Below, piece after piece: positions 1-8,703 of a DNA stretch of 64,000 bases. The stretch lies in contig NZ_JADFUA010000003.1 in NCBI RefSeq assembly GCF_015223195.1, positions 1 to 64,000 on the forward strand, written 5' to 3'. The notes under the pieces were generated by a model, which saw only the letters and a program-made list of their open reading frames with translations, searched no databases and was not told the DNA's origin. Within the stretch, counting starts at the first letter, position 1. Each line of letters opens with the position of its first letter. Origin of the DNA: Chitinilyticum piscinae. Lineage in GTDB: Bacteria; Pseudomonadota; Gammaproteobacteria; Burkholderiales; Chitinibacteraceae. The position numbers and the translations under genes were made by a program.

Positions 1-479
1 ACAAACAGATAGCGTCGCGCCGTTTCATCCGGCATTTGCGGCAGGTACTTCACATCCACATGCACAAACCCGGGTTCATAAGCTTTGAACGGCTTCCCCT
101 TGTCCGGGCATGCCGGTGGCTCAAGGTCCAGCAGACGACTGACGCCATGGCGGGCCAGGCAACGGCCAAGGCCGGCTCGCGAGACCGAGGGATTAAGGAA
201 TTCGCGCACGACAACCAGCAAGTCATCCAGAGCCAGACGCAGCAGTTTGCGGAGTTCGACGGCGACGCACTCTTGGGCGGGTGTCAGTGTGGTTTGCAGA
301 TGATGCGCGGTGTGTGATTCATCGTGCACCGAGCTGCGTCGGCGCCATTTGGCAATGGTGGGCTTGCTGACACCATAGCGGCGTGCCAGTTCGGCATCGG
401 TGATGGCGGCCGGCGCGGCCTGGATTTCGGCACGAACAGCCGGGGTGGTACGGGCGCGCCCGTGCAAACGGAGATTCAT
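1..479 (-). CDS. IS481-family transposase, partial (C-terminus outside window)
   Basis: The visible 159 residues start at an ATG (477-479). They contain an N-terminal helix-turn-helix in which the segment ELARRYGVSKPTIAKWRRR resembles the DNA-binding region of IS481/IS3-like transposases. Near the window edge is HVDVKYLPQM, which fits the start of the DDE integrase core and its first catalytic Asp. The reading frame is open throughout with no frameshift, so the element could be intact, but most of the catalytic domain is not visible. It is not related to the neighbouring genes and marks a transposon insertion. Confidence 0.8.
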   Translation of the reverse strand, partial: MNLRLHGRARTTPAVRAEIQAAPAAITDAELARRYGVSKPTIAKWRRRSSVHDESHTAHHLQTTLTPAQECVAVELRKLLRLALDDLLVVVREFLNPSVSRAGLGRCLARHGVSRLLDLEPPACPDKGKPFKAYEPGFVHVDVKYLPQMPDETARRYLF

Positions 480-588
480 TGGCCTGACCTGGAGATCGAC
501 ATGCAGAGCGTACCCAAAACCGAACGTGCCAGATAGAGTCGCCAACTGCGGATGGGTAAATTATGATCCGAGACCAGACAGCTAGACA
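1..588 (-). mobile_element. IS481-type insertion sequence, cut by the window edge
   Basis: The element holds the N-terminal half of an IS481-like transposase gene read leftward out of the window. The outer end beside the transposase start is not certain. A TGT-starting sequence on the minus strand (beginning at about 588) is a plausible terminal repeat, because IS481 elements usually begin with TGT. The matching end lies outside the window, so neither the inverted repeats nor a target duplication can be confirmed. The span 589-667 holds nothing recognisable. Confidence 0.6.
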
Positions 589-667
589 ATACCAAGATTA
601 AAGCAGAAATGTCCGCTTTGGCCGGTCAGCCGCTACTGAGGACAGATGCCCCCCTCCAATATGGCAA

Positions 668-1024
668 TCACGTGGCCAGCACAAAACCCGCCAGCATCGA
701 CACCAGATTCGCCAGCAGGGATACAGCTGCGGCGCGCAGCAATCCAACGCGGCTGCGCCACACCGTCCAGTAAGCCCCCGTTTCGACCAGCCATACCCCC
801 AGCTCGATCAGCCAGAATCCCGCCCGGTAATCTGCCGGCACCAGCAGCACCGCCAGCCGCCAGGCCAGCGGGTGGGTGAGCAGGTTGGCCAGCACGCACA
901 GGCCCAGCCAGTGCGGCCAGGAGACAGCGCGAAACGGCACGGGCTGTGCCCAGCGCCAGGCACTGACTACGGCAACTTCGATGGCCAGGGTCAGCAGTGT
1001 GGCGGGGTTTGCTGTCAGCAACAC
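668..1024 (-). CDS. small hypothetical membrane protein
   Basis: This 118-residue protein is very hydrophobic, with about four possible membrane segments (roughly residues 5-22, 36-60, 67-88 and 93-117) and no enzyme motif that I recognise. The only in-frame start near the hydrophobic N-terminus is a GTG, without a clear ribosome binding site, so the start is uncertain. It lies between the insertion sequence and a secreted-protein gene and has no obvious operon partner. The amphipathic pattern of Leu, Ala and Val residues supports a real inner membrane protein; the function is unknown. Confidence 0.5.
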   Translation of the reverse strand: MLLTANPATLLTLAIEVAVVSAWRWAQPVPFRAVSWPHWLGLCVLANLLTHPLAWRLAVLLVPADYRAGFWLIELGVWLVETGAYWTVWRSRVGLLRAAAVSLLANLVSMLAGFVLAT

Positions 1025-1108
1025 GGCGGAACAGCCCGAACAATACCCACGAACCTATAAGCACAGAGATAAATCATTCAATAGCCTACAGGCATATACC
1101 CGACAACA

Positions 1109-1744
1109 TCAGTTCAGCAGCTTCTTCAGCAGGCTGCGCTCGGTCCACTGCCGCACGGGGGCGGAGCCGGGCGGGCGGCAGACGATGACGGTGCGCTGAG
1201 CCTGATGCCAGCCGGCGAAGTAGAAATCGTCGAATTCCTGAATGCGCTGGCACTGCCAGGCGACACTGCCCGGTTTGCCCTTGCTGTCACGATATTCGAG
1301 CGTGCAGGCCTGCCCGATCTGGCGGCCCTGACAGAATCGATCTGCCGGGATCGTGCGCTGTGGCGGGCACGCCATATATGATTCGAACGCCGGCGGTACC
1401 TTGCCGTTGCTGCAGAAATCATGCGGCGGATAAAACGGCGCGTTTTCCGGCCCCTCTGGCAGGACAAGGTCATCGATCTGGCACTGCAGATCAATCGTCC
1501 ATGTGTTCCTGTCGATAAAGCGCTCGCAGCGGCCGGGCCCGCCGCCGAGCACGGGGTGCGCGTCGATGCGGCAGGCGGCCCCCACCCTTTTGTTCAGGCA
1601 GTACTGGTCGCTGCGATCATACAGAGTCGGATTCTGCGCCATGCGCGCTTCGGCTTTGACCTGCTGCGGCGGAATCAGATCGGCCCGGGCAGGACTGGCC
1701 AGCAGCACGCTCCCCATCCACATCAACCCCATCATTGTGCGCAT
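1109..1744 (-). CDS. secreted cysteine-rich hypothetical protein
   Basis: The protein is 211 residues from the chosen ATG, which gives a signal peptide ending near ASPARA/DLIPP. The mature part has about ten cysteines, spaced in a way that suggests disulfide bonds in the periplasm or outside the cell. It also contains short repeated patterns of the type C-x(2-5)-[KR]-x-[GV]-x-[AG]-C, seen once near residue 50 and again near residue 150. An upstream in-frame start eight codons earlier would spoil the signal peptide. I do not recognise the family. It is transcribed alone, on the same strand as the release-factor-like gene upstream. Confidence 0.6.
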   Translation of the reverse strand: MRTMMGLMWMGSVLLASPARADLIPPQQVKAEARMAQNPTLYDRSDQYCLNKRVGAACRIDAHPVLGGGPGRCERFIDRNTWTIDLQCQIDDLVLPEGPENAPFYPPHDFCSNGKVPPAFESYMACPPQRTIPADRFCQGRQIGQACTLEYRDSKGKPGSVAWQCQRIQEFDDFYFAGWHQAQRTVIVCRPPGSAPVRQWTERSLLKKLLN

Positions 1745-1844
1745 GCCGAGTGTTCCGTTGCCGGGCAAAGCCCCATCATAAGCCGGGCGCCCGACCTGGG
1801 CAGGCAGGATGGCAGGCCGTGTTGCAAATCGGCCCGCCAGGCAC

Positions 1845-2246
1845 TTATTCGGTGACCTTGCCGCGCAGCGCCTTCACGCGGCCGCGCAGCTGCTTGCCAT
1901 CCAGACGCCGGGTTTGCGAGCCGCGCGTGGGTTTGGTGGCGCGGCGCGCTTTCGGCGTGTGCGCGACGCTGTTGATCAGCACCAGCAACCGCGCGATGGC
2001 GTCCTGCCGGTTGGCTTCCTGGCTGCGCGAGGTCTGCTCCTTGATGATCACCACGCCATCTTTGCTGATGCGCTGGTCCTTGAGCGCCAGCAGCCGCTCC
2101 TTGATGAAATCCGGCAGCGAGGATGCCGCAATCACGAAGCGCAGGTGCACGGCGCTGGAGACTTTGTTGACGTTCTGCCCGCCGGCGCCTTGGGCGCGGA
2201 TGGCGGTGAACTCGAGCTCGTGCTCGGGAATGCGGGTGATGTGCAT
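1845..2246 (-). CDS. arfB: alternative ribosome-rescue factor, peptidyl-tRNA hydrolase
   Basis: ArfB (YaeJ) frees ribosomes stalled on non-stop mRNA by hydrolysing peptidyl-tRNA. The 133-residue product carries the GGQ motif at residues 22-24 within RAQGAGGQNVNKVSSAVHLR, which catalyses ester hydrolysis as in class I release factors. It ends with the basic tail (KARRATKPTRGSQTRR...) that enters the empty mRNA channel. The length matches the family (about 140). The ATG at 2244-2246 was chosen because it puts the first strand where E. coli ArfB has it; two earlier in-frame ATGs (2264 and 2309) would add unaligned residues. Confidence 0.93.
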   Translation of the reverse strand: MHITRIPEHELEFTAIRAQGAGGQNVNKVSSAVHLRFVIAASSLPDFIKERLLALKDQRISKDGVVIIKEQTSRSQEANRQDAIARLLVLINSVAHTPKARRATKPTRGSQTRRLDGKQLRGRVKALRGKVTE

Positions 2247-2456
2247 GATGACGGGAAACGGCATGCCCAGGAATGCGGTTCGGCCAATGTACCGGTTCCC
2301 GGCCGGCATTTCGAGCGCGGGACGCGCACGTTGAGGCGAAACTATCCCCCGGATGGGGCAAACCAGCCTGCACGCCTTTCCTCATGAGCAAGGTTCGCTG
2401 TGCCAAGCGTGGCATAATCATGAGCAACCTTGCCATCACTCATCCAGGTTCAGCAC

Positions 2457-3407
2457 GTGCGCCACTTTCTGCACAGCATTGCTTTGTTTTTTTTCCTGTT
2501 CACGGGGCTGGCGCACGCCCGCAGCGACTGCCCGGTGGCCGACCGGGTCAGCGCCGCCGAATGGCAGGCGCTGCCAGCCAAGGCCGGCGATCATGGCCTG
2601 CTGTGGAAAATCAGCAAGGATGGCCGCAGCTCCTGGCTCTACGGCACGCTGCATGTCGGCAAGCCGCAGTGGTATTTTCCCGGCCCGCAACTGCGCGCCG
2701 CCTTTGCCGCCAGCGACGTGCTGGTGATGGAGCTGGACCCGACCGCCGCCGAGGTGCAAAACGAAATGCAGGATCGTTCGCGCTGGGGCTTGCGCTTTGA
2801 CGAACTGCCTCCTGCTTTGCAGGCGGAATTCCGCCGCCAGCTGCAACGCGCCTGCCTGCCGGAGGCGCTGACCACTCAGGTGTCGCCCGCGATGCTGCAG
2901 ATGACGCTGAGCGTGCTCGATGCCCGGCGCATCGGGCTGGATGCCGCCTACGGCAGCGAAATGATGTGGCTGCAGCAGGCACGCGACAGCGGCAAGCCCT
3001 TGCTGGCACTGGAAACCGCGCGCGAGCAGTTCGCCATTTTCGAAGGCATCCCGCGCGAGCAGGCCCTGCAGATGCTGCCTGAAGGCTTGCGCCAGCTGGA
3101 CAACGGCAGCGCCCGCCGCCAGCTGGAGCGCCTCAGCCGCGCCTGGGCCAGTGGCAACGAGCAGGATCTGGCCAGCTACGAGCGCTGGTGCAACTGTGTG
3201 AACACTCGTGCCGAAAAGCAGTTCATGCAGCAACTGCTGGACGAGCGCAACCGCCGCATGGCGCCGAAAATCGACCAGTGGCACCAGGATGGCAAATCGC
3301 TGTTTGTGGCCGTCGGCGCACTGCATCTGGTCGGCAAGGCCGGGCTGGTGAACCTGCTGCGCCAGCGCGGTTACCGCGTCGAGCGGATTGCCCCCGCCAA
3401 TCCGTAA
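2457..3407 (+). CDS. TraB/GumN family protein
   Basis: The 316-residue product has a signal peptide (RHFLHSIALFFFLFTGLAHA) and then a TraB/GumN domain. The conserved blocks are the N-terminal LYGTLHVGKP and the C-terminal AVGALHLVGKAGLVNLLRQRG, both with the glycine-histidine pattern typical of this erythromycin-esterase-like fold. Family members have been proposed to be metalloproteases, but the substrate is unknown. There is no ATG in frame. GTG at 2457 gives the best signal peptide; TTG at 2430 is the alternative. The signal peptide is encoded across a run of eight T. It stands alone between arfB and a diguanylate cyclase gene. Confidence 0.8.
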   Translation: MRHFLHSIALFFFLFTGLAHARSDCPVADRVSAAEWQALPAKAGDHGLLWKISKDGRSSWLYGTLHVGKPQWYFPGPQLRAAFAASDVLVMELDPTAAEVQNEMQDRSRWGLRFDELPPALQAEFRRQLQRACLPEALTTQVSPAMLQMTLSVLDARRIGLDAAYGSEMMWLQQARDSGKPLLALETAREQFAIFEGIPREQALQMLPEGLRQLDNGSARRQLERLSRAWASGNEQDLASYERWCNCVNTRAEKQFMQQLLDERNRRMAPKIDQWHQDGKSLFVAVGALHLVGKAGLVNLLRQRGYRVERIAPANP

Positions 3408-3507
3408 ACGGGAACTGGCAGGCCGACACCGGGGAAACTAGATTCATAGGGCTACTGCCCCCGGCTGCCCGATGTGCAGCCAGGCCCATTTCTCCGGAGC
3501 GTGCCGC

Positions 3508-4389
3508 ATGTCCCTGATCGACCGGCTGATCCGCCAGCCCACCCGGCACTGGCTGCTGCTGCTTGCGCTGCTCTATCTGCTGCTGCGCATTCCGGGCATA
3601 CCCGGCGCACACGATCTGTACGGCCTGCTGCTTAGTCTGCTGGTCTGCTCGCTGGCCTGGCTGGCCAGAACCGCCCACAGCCAATGGCTGGCCTATCGCA
3701 GCGGGCTGCTGCTGTATCTGCTGGCCGGGATTCTGGACTGGCTGGACGGCGCACTACCCATCTCGCATCCGCTGGGCAAGCTGGCCGATACGCTGGATGA
3801 CCCACTCTTTGCTGTCGCCTTTTTCCTGATCGGGCTAGCGTATGTGCGAGTCAACCAGGACCGCGAAGCGCTGATTGCTTCGCTGCATGAAGAAATTGCC
3901 CGACGGCAGACACTGGAACAGACCCTGCATGACTGGGCGTTCCGGGACGAGCTGACGGGGCTGGGCAACCGCAGGGCCCTGTTCGAGGCCTTCAGCCAGG
4001 CAGCCCGCGCCGGCGAAACCGGTATCTTGCTGTATATCGACGTCAATCAGTTCAAGCAGGTCAACGACCGGCTCGGCCATGAAACCGGCGACAAGGTGCT
4101 GCAGGCCTGCGCGGCAGCACTGAGTGATTTGCCCGGTGCTGTATTCCGGCTGGGCGGCGATGAATTTGCCGCACTGCTCACCGGAGCTGACGACGCAGAG
4201 GCCAGCCGGCAGGAACAGCGCCTGAAACTGCGCGTGCAACCATTGGAGTCGGAATTTGGCGTGTCGCTGAGCATCGGTCGCGCGCACTATTCGCCGGACG
4301 AACTGCGGCAAGCCGATTTGCTGCTTGCCAGCGCCGACCACGCGATGTACAACGCCAAGCGCGCCACCCGCAGGCCGGCACCTCCCTAG
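3508..4389 (+). CDS. membrane-bound diguanylate cyclase (GGDEF)
   Basis: This 293-residue protein should make cyclic di-GMP from GTP. The N-terminal 130 residues hold four or so hydrophobic helices, followed by a short coiled linker (HEEIARRQTLEQTLHDWAFR) and a GGDEF domain with the intact LGGDEF signature at residues 215-220 and the usual DELTGLGNRRALFE start. No RxxD inhibitory site is seen just before the signature, so product inhibition may be absent. The start ATG has a good upstream GGAG. It is a single gene; the membrane part presumably senses a signal, but which one cannot be read from sequence. Confidence 0.9.
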   Translation: MSLIDRLIRQPTRHWLLLLALLYLLLRIPGIPGAHDLYGLLLSLLVCSLAWLARTAHSQWLAYRSGLLLYLLAGILDWLDGALPISHPLGKLADTLDDPLFAVAFFLIGLAYVRVNQDREALIASLHEEIARRQTLEQTLHDWAFRDELTGLGNRRALFEAFSQAARAGETGILLYIDVNQFKQVNDRLGHETGDKVLQACAAALSDLPGAVFRLGGDEFAALLTGADDAEASRQEQRLKLRVQPLESEFGVSLSIGRAHYSPDELRQADLLLASADHAMYNAKRATRRPAPP

Positions 4390-4473
4390 CCGCCTGCTGG
4401 CGCGCACACGACAAATCAATCCCCGCTTCGCGGCGCAAGCCGGCGAGCCAAGCAACCTCAGATAGTGGCAATT

Positions 4474-5088
4474 ATGGAATGGACCATGGCGGCGCTGACG
4501 CCGAACGAGAAATACACCCTGCTCAGCGACGCGGTCGTGCCGCGCCCGATCGCCTGGGTCAGCACCGTCAGCACCACCGGCGTGGTCAATGTGGCGCCGT
4601 TTTCCTGGTTCAACATGGTGACGGATGACCCGCCGCTGGTCGCCATCAGCATCAACCGGGGCCGCGACGGACAGGCCAAGGACACCGCCCGCAATCTGCT
4701 GGAGCAAGGTGAATGCGTGATCCATCTGCCCAGCCGCAGCGATGTCGCCCAGGTCGCGGCCTCCGGACGCAATTTCGCCCCCCACGAAAGCGAGGCCGAG
4801 TTGCTGGGGCTGGCGCTTGCCCCGGCACAAAGCGTGACACCGCCACGTCTGGCCGACGCCGTGCTGGCGCTGGAAGGCCGCCTGTGGCGGCACATCCCGA
4901 TCGAGGCGCCAGGGCAGCCCGGACAGGTCATTGCCGATCACTGCCTGATCGAAATCGTGCACGCCTTTGCCGCCGACAGCATCCTGCAGGACGGGCGCAT
5001 CCACCCCGATCCCTTCAATCCGCTGATGCGGCTGGGCGGGATGGATTACGCCAGCATCGGCGAACGCTTCGACGCACCACGGCGCTAG
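4474..5088 (+). CDS. flavin reductase-like domain protein
   Basis: The 204-residue product belongs to the FMN-binding split-barrel flavin reductase-like family (DIM6/NTAB type). It has the characteristic start YTLLSDAVVPRPIAWVST, a central NVAPFSWFNMVTDDPPLVAISI block, and the C-terminal HPDPFNPLMRLGGMDYASIG that closes the FMN site in this subfamily. Such proteins reduce or bind FMN, but their partner enzymes vary. ATG 4474 is used; ATG 4486 is equally possible, and neither has a strong ribosome binding site. No adjacent oxygenase gene hints at a pathway. Confidence 0.8.
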   Translation: MEWTMAALTPNEKYTLLSDAVVPRPIAWVSTVSTTGVVNVAPFSWFNMVTDDPPLVAISINRGRDGQAKDTARNLLEQGECVIHLPSRSDVAQVAASGRNFAPHESEAELLGLALAPAQSVTPPRLADAVLALEGRLWRHIPIEAPGQPGQVIADHCLIEIVHAFAADSILQDGRIHPDPFNPLMRLGGMDYASIGERFDAPRR

Positions 5089-5178
5089 GCGCCCCGCACT
5101 TGCCGGCAGGGCTGCCCTGCACTATCACGGTTACAGCAGGGTCGTTGCCGGACAGGCCGCACCTGCCCGGAGAACGCC

Positions 5179-5961
5179 ATGCGCAAGTGCCTGTTGTCGA
5201 TCCTGTTTGCCCTGCTGCCGTGGCAGCCCGCCACGGCCATCGACACCATCACGCTGTATGGCGATGCCAATTACCCGCCGTATTCCTACCTCGAGGACGG
5301 CCAGTTCAAAGGGATCTACGTCGACTTTCTGCGCCAGCTCGCCGCCGAGCTGCCGGGCTACCAGCTGGAGCTCAAGCCGGTGCCCTGGAAACGCGGGCTG
5401 GCACAGCTGCAAAGCGGCGAGATCTTCGGGCTGTTTCCACCCTACCGCCTGAGCGGGCGTGATTACATCGTGGGGTATTCCGAGCCGCTGTTTCGCGAAA
5501 CCGTGGTGCTGCTGTGCCACCGCCAGTACCTGTCACGCCCCAGGCAGCGCTTCCCGGATGATTTCACCGGGCTGGTCATCGGCGTAAATAGCGGCTTCCT
5601 GCTGAGTGACCAGCTGCAACAGGCCAGCCACTCCGGCCAGATCCGCCTCGAGGAGGCACAAAGCACCAGCGCCAATCTGCGCAAGCTCGCCAGTGCGCGC
5701 ATTGCCTGTTATGCCAATGACCGGCTTGCGATCCGCTTTGCCCTGCAGAAACTGCGCAGCGAGAGCCTGCCGGCGGAGCTCCGCGATGAGCAGCTGCTGG
5801 TGGAAGTCACCGAGCTCGCCAGCAATCCGGCCCACATCGGTTTCGGCCGGCAAGCCGAAACGCCAGCGGGGCTGCGTTTCCGGCAGGCGCTGGACGCCGC
5901 CTTGCGTGCGGCCGGCGCGCGCGGAGACATCCGCAAGCTGCTGCCGCATTACGGGATGTAG
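5179..5961 (+). CDS. periplasmic substrate-binding protein, family 3 (orphan)
   Basis: The 260-residue protein has a clear signal peptide (cleavage near QPATA/IDTITL) and a family 3 solute-binding fold with the typical opening LYGDANYPPYSYLEDGQFKGIYVDFLRQLA and KPVPWKRGLAQLQSGEI. Members usually bind amino acids or other polar solutes for ABC transporters. No permease or ATPase gene is next to it, so it may feed a distant transporter or act as a periplasmic sensor. A similar orphan gene lies at 10393-11154. A GGAG ribosome binding site precedes the ATG. Confidence 0.82.
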   Translation: MRKCLLSILFALLPWQPATAIDTITLYGDANYPPYSYLEDGQFKGIYVDFLRQLAAELPGYQLELKPVPWKRGLAQLQSGEIFGLFPPYRLSGRDYIVGYSEPLFRETVVLLCHRQYLSRPRQRFPDDFTGLVIGVNSGFLLSDQLQQASHSGQIRLEEAQSTSANLRKLASARIACYANDRLAIRFALQKLRSESLPAELRDEQLLVEVTELASNPAHIGFGRQAETPAGLRFRQALDAALRAAGARGDIRKLLPHYGM

Positions 5962-6056
5962 GGCAGACACCTGCATTTATTCATGCCGCAACGCGGCAGT
6001 GCCAAACGTCTGTGGTTTAATAAGGCCTTTCTTTTCTGCTACGGATCATCTGCGCC

Positions 6057-6440
6057 ATGAGCAAGACCATCATTCACAGCGACAACGCCCCCGCCGCCGT
6101 TGGCACCTATTCGCAAGCCGTCAAGGTCGGCAATACCGTCTACCTGTCCGGCCAGATCGGGCTGGATCCGGCCAGCGGGGCGCTCGATGACGGCTTCGAA
6201 GCCCAGACCCATCGCGTGTTCCAGAACCTGCGCGCCGTGTGCCAGGCCGCAGGTGGTGATCTGAAGGACATCGTGAAGCTGGGCGTGTTTGTCGTTGACC
6301 TGGCCAACTTCGCCAAGCTGAACGAAATCATGGGCCAGTACTTCAGCGCCCCCTTCCCGGCCCGCGCCGCTGTGCAGGCCGCCGCACTGCCCAAGGGCGC
6401 GCTGGTGGAAGCGGATGCGGTCATGGTGATTACCGAGTAA
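6057..6440 (+). CDS. ridA: RidA family reactive enamine/imine deaminase
   Basis: RidA hydrolyses the 2-aminoacrylate and related enamines released by PLP enzymes, protecting other PLP proteins. The 127-residue length fits the family. Signature segments are [20 protein letters not shown] near the N-terminus and the C-terminal [19 protein letters not shown], whose Arg binds the substrate carboxylate and whose Glu helps activate water. It is a trimeric cytosolic enzyme in characterised relatives. It is followed by the CoA-binding protein gene after about 60 bases. A short GC-rich hairpin without a T-tract (5984-5998) lies upstream. Confidence 0.93.
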   Translation: MSKTIIHSDNAPAAVGTYSQAVKVGNTVYLSGQIGLDPASGALDDGFEAQTHRVFQNLRAVCQAAGGDLKDIVKLGVFVVDLANFAKLNEIMGQYFSAPFPARAAVQAAALPKGALVEADAVMVITE

Positions 6441-6502
6441 GGTATCCACCTCCAAGCCATATTCAGAAAAAACTACAGCCACATACCCATCAGGAAGACC
6501 CG

Positions 6503-6922
6503 ATGAGCTTCGCCAACCCCGGTGATGATGAAATCCGTACGCTACTGGAGCACACCCGCCGCATTGCCGTGGTCGGGATTTCCGACAAGCCTGGCCGCGC
6601 CAGCCATGGCGTGAGCAAGCTGATGCAGCGCTGGGGCTTCACCATCATTCCGGTCAATCCCCTGCTGGACGAAGTACTGGGCGAAAAGTGCTACCCCAAT
6701 CTGCTGGCCATCCCCGAGCCGGTCGATCTGGTGAATGTGTTCCGCCGGCCGGCTGAAGTCGACGCCATCGTCGATGATGCACTGGCCATCGGTGCGCCGG
6801 CACTGTGGCTGCAGCTCGACGTCATCAACGAAGCGGCGGCGCAGCGGGCACAGGACGCGGGAATGACGGTGATCATGGATCGCTGCCTGATGGTCGACTA
6901 CGGACGCTTGTGCAGTGAATAA
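6503..6922 (+). CDS. CoA-binding domain protein (YccU type)
   Basis: This 139-residue single-domain protein has a Rossmann CoA-binding fold. Visible features are the nucleotide-binding start IAVVGISDKPGRASHGVSKLMQRWGF, the strand IIPVNP, and the closing VIMDRCLMVDYGRL. It corresponds to the stand-alone proteins related to the N-terminal domain of succinyl-CoA ligase alpha subunits; their physiological role is not settled. An AGGAAG ribosome binding site precedes the ATG. Its stop overlaps the GTG start of the next gene by 8 bases, which suggests translational coupling. Confidence 0.88.
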   Translation: MSFANPGDDEIRTLLEHTRRIAVVGISDKPGRASHGVSKLMQRWGFTIIPVNPLLDEVLGEKCYPNLLAIPEPVDLVNVFRRPAEVDAIVDDALAIGAPALWLQLDVINEAAAQRAQDAGMTVIMDRCLMVDYGRLCSE

Positions 6923-7679
6923 GGGCCCGCACCTGATTCTTGGCGATTGCGCAGCCGGTTGCCTGCGCGCGGCATTGCCGGATGCGACCGTTCTGGTGGC
7001 TCGCGACGACCTGCCCGTGGGTCCGCTGGCCGACGTGGATAGCGACGGCGTCCAGCGCGCGGCATTCTGGAGCGAAGTAAACCCGTTTTTCCCCTACCGC
7101 TTTGCCGACAAGCTCGCCGAAGAACGCGCGCTGCTCGCCAGCCTGCCCGACGCGCTGACCGTGTGGATCGGCAACTCCAGCGGCGAAGAACTGATGCTGC
7201 GCCGTGTGGCCTGGTGGCGGCAGGGCAAACCCTTCACGCTGATCCGCGTGCCGCAGATCGAATCGGTGTTTCCCGAGGGCATGTTTGCGCTGGGCATGTG
7301 CGAACCTGCGCAGTTGCAGGCAGCCGCCGGGCTGGGTGAAGTGTTGAGCGCGCAGGCGCTCGGGGTTCTGGCTGCCGAGTGGGAAACACTAAGGCAAAGC
7401 GATGGCCTGCGCAGCTGGGTGAATGGCACGTTCCACTGCGCGTCGATCGACAGCCTGGATGATGAGCTGTGGCTGTGCACCGGCAGCCGCTGGGAGCCGG
7501 CGTTTCAGGCCGTTGGCGAATGGATGGGCAACTCGCAGGGGTTCTTCCGCAGCGACTGGCTGGGCAGCTGGCGCATGGCGCTGCTGGGCCGTGCCGGCCG
7601 GGTGGAGTTTGCCGAAGCCGACCCCGATTTTTCACTGGCCCGCTCGCGCGTGCGCCGCACACCGCATCACCGCGCCTAA
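6915..7679 (+). CDS. DUF1835 domain protein
   Basis: The 254-residue protein begins [18 protein letters not shown] and continues with a [16 protein letters not shown] block, the pattern of DUF1835, a family of unknown function often with a C-terminal DUF3658. No catalytic motif can be assigned. It starts with a GTG inside the end of the preceding CoA-binding gene (8-base overlap), so the two are probably co-expressed. It has no signal peptide or membrane segment and is predicted cytosolic. Confidence 0.75.
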   Translation: MNKGPHLILGDCAAGCLRAALPDATVLVARDDLPVGPLADVDSDGVQRAAFWSEVNPFFPYRFADKLAEERALLASLPDALTVWIGNSSGEELMLRRVAWWRQGKPFTLIRVPQIESVFPEGMFALGMCEPAQLQAAAGLGEVLSAQALGVLAAEWETLRQSDGLRSWVNGTFHCASIDSLDDELWLCTGSRWEPAFQAVGEWMGNSQGFFRSDWLGSWRMALLGRAGRVEFAEADPDFSLARSRVRRTPHHRA

Positions 7680-7759
7680 AGGCCGATCAGAAAAGATTGC
7701 TGTACGGGCTGCCGGGGCTGCGGTCTAATCCGCACATCATCGATTTGCGGATTTCTGCC

Positions 7760-8590
7760 ATGACACTGCGTTTTTCCAAGATGCACGGCCTGGGTAATGA
7801 CTTCATGGTCATCGACGGCGTGCGCCAGAGCGTGACGCTCAGCCCGGAACTCATCCAGCAATGGGGCGACCGGCATTTCGGCATCGGCTTCGATCAGCTG
7901 CTGCTGGTTGAACAGAGCACGCAGGCTGGTGTTGATTTCCGCTACCGCATCTTCAACTGCGATGGCGACGAAGTCGAGCAATGCGGCAACGGCGCGCGCT
8001 GCTTTGCGCGCTTCGTGCGCGACCAGGGACTGACCGACAAGGACGAGATCACGGTCGAAACCGCCAAGGGCATCATCTACCCGAAGCTGGAAGCCGATGG
8101 CAATGTCACCGTGAACATGGGCGTACCGCGTTTCGCCCCGGAAGAAATTCCCTTCGAGGCGCCGAACGAGGCACTGATCGATCCGCTGATCGTCGGCGAA
8201 CGGGTCGTGGACATTTCAGTGGTCTCGATGGGTAATCCGCATGCCGTGCAGGTGGTGGATTCGGTCGTCACGGCGCCGGTGGCCGAGCAGGGCCCGCTGA
8301 TCGAAAATCATCCGCGCTTTCCGGCCCGCGTGAATGCCGGCTTCATGGAAATCGTCAGCCGCATTGAAATCCGCCTGCGCGTGTTCGAGCGCGGCGCCGG
8401 CGAAACGCTGGCCTGCGGCACCGGCGCCTGCGCCGCCGTAGTCGCCGGCATCCGCCGCGGCCTGCTCGATGAACGCGTGCTGGTGCATACCCGCGGCGGT
8501 GACCTGACCATCGCCTGGGCCGGCAGCGGCCAGCCGGTCTTCATGACCGGCCCGGCCGTCACCGTCTTCAGCGGCGAGCTCGCGGCCTGA
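7760..8590 (+). CDS. dapF: diaminopimelate epimerase
   Basis: DapF converts LL- to meso-diaminopimelate, the last precursor step before lysine and peptidoglycan. The 276-residue product matches the family. The two catalytic cysteines are visible: Cys75 in [11 protein letters not shown] and Cys219 in [12 protein letters not shown], with the N-terminal [15 protein letters not shown] block. It is the first gene of dapF-DUF484-xerC, the same order as in gammaproteobacteria. The upstream in-frame extension overlaps the DUF1835 gene and is not homologous, so ATG 7760 is the start. Confidence 0.97.
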   Translation: MTLRFSKMHGLGNDFMVIDGVRQSVTLSPELIQQWGDRHFGIGFDQLLLVEQSTQAGVDFRYRIFNCDGDEVEQCGNGARCFARFVRDQGLTDKDEITVETAKGIIYPKLEADGNVTVNMGVPRFAPEEIPFEAPNEALIDPLIVGERVVDISVVSMGNPHAVQVVDSVVTAPVAEQGPLIENHPRFPARVNAGFMEIVSRIEIRLRVFERGAGETLACGTGACAAVVAGIRRGLLDERVLVHTRGGDLTIAWAGSGQPVFMTGPAVTVFSGELAA

Positions 8591-8595
8591 TCAGT

Positions 8596-8636
8596 GTGTC
8601 GCCTGAGCGCGACACCTGCCGGCGCCCGGCGGTTTT
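8596..8636 (+). terminator. two stem-loops and a short T run after dapF
   Basis: A perfect 7-bp inverted repeat (GTGTCGC/GCGACAC, 6-base loop) is followed by a GC hairpin (GCCGG-CGC-CCGGC) and then GGTTTT. The T run is short, so this is a weak intrinsic terminator or an attenuator between dapF and the DUF484 gene. Confidence 0.4.
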
Positions 8637-8703
8637 CGCTGCAACCGGCGCGTGTCTGCGCTAGGCTCTGGCTTTGGCCTTGTCATTGCCGTACGGAGTC
8701 ATC

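Noticed and set aside
2429-3326. A 296-codon open frame opposite the TraB/GumN gene
   Set aside because: The plus-strand gene has a signal peptide and conserved family blocks; the opposite frame does not.
5984-5998. Hairpin TGCCGC-AAC-GCGGCA after the binding-protein gene as a terminator
   Set aside because: No T-tract follows, and the stem is only six bases, so it was not listed as a terminator.
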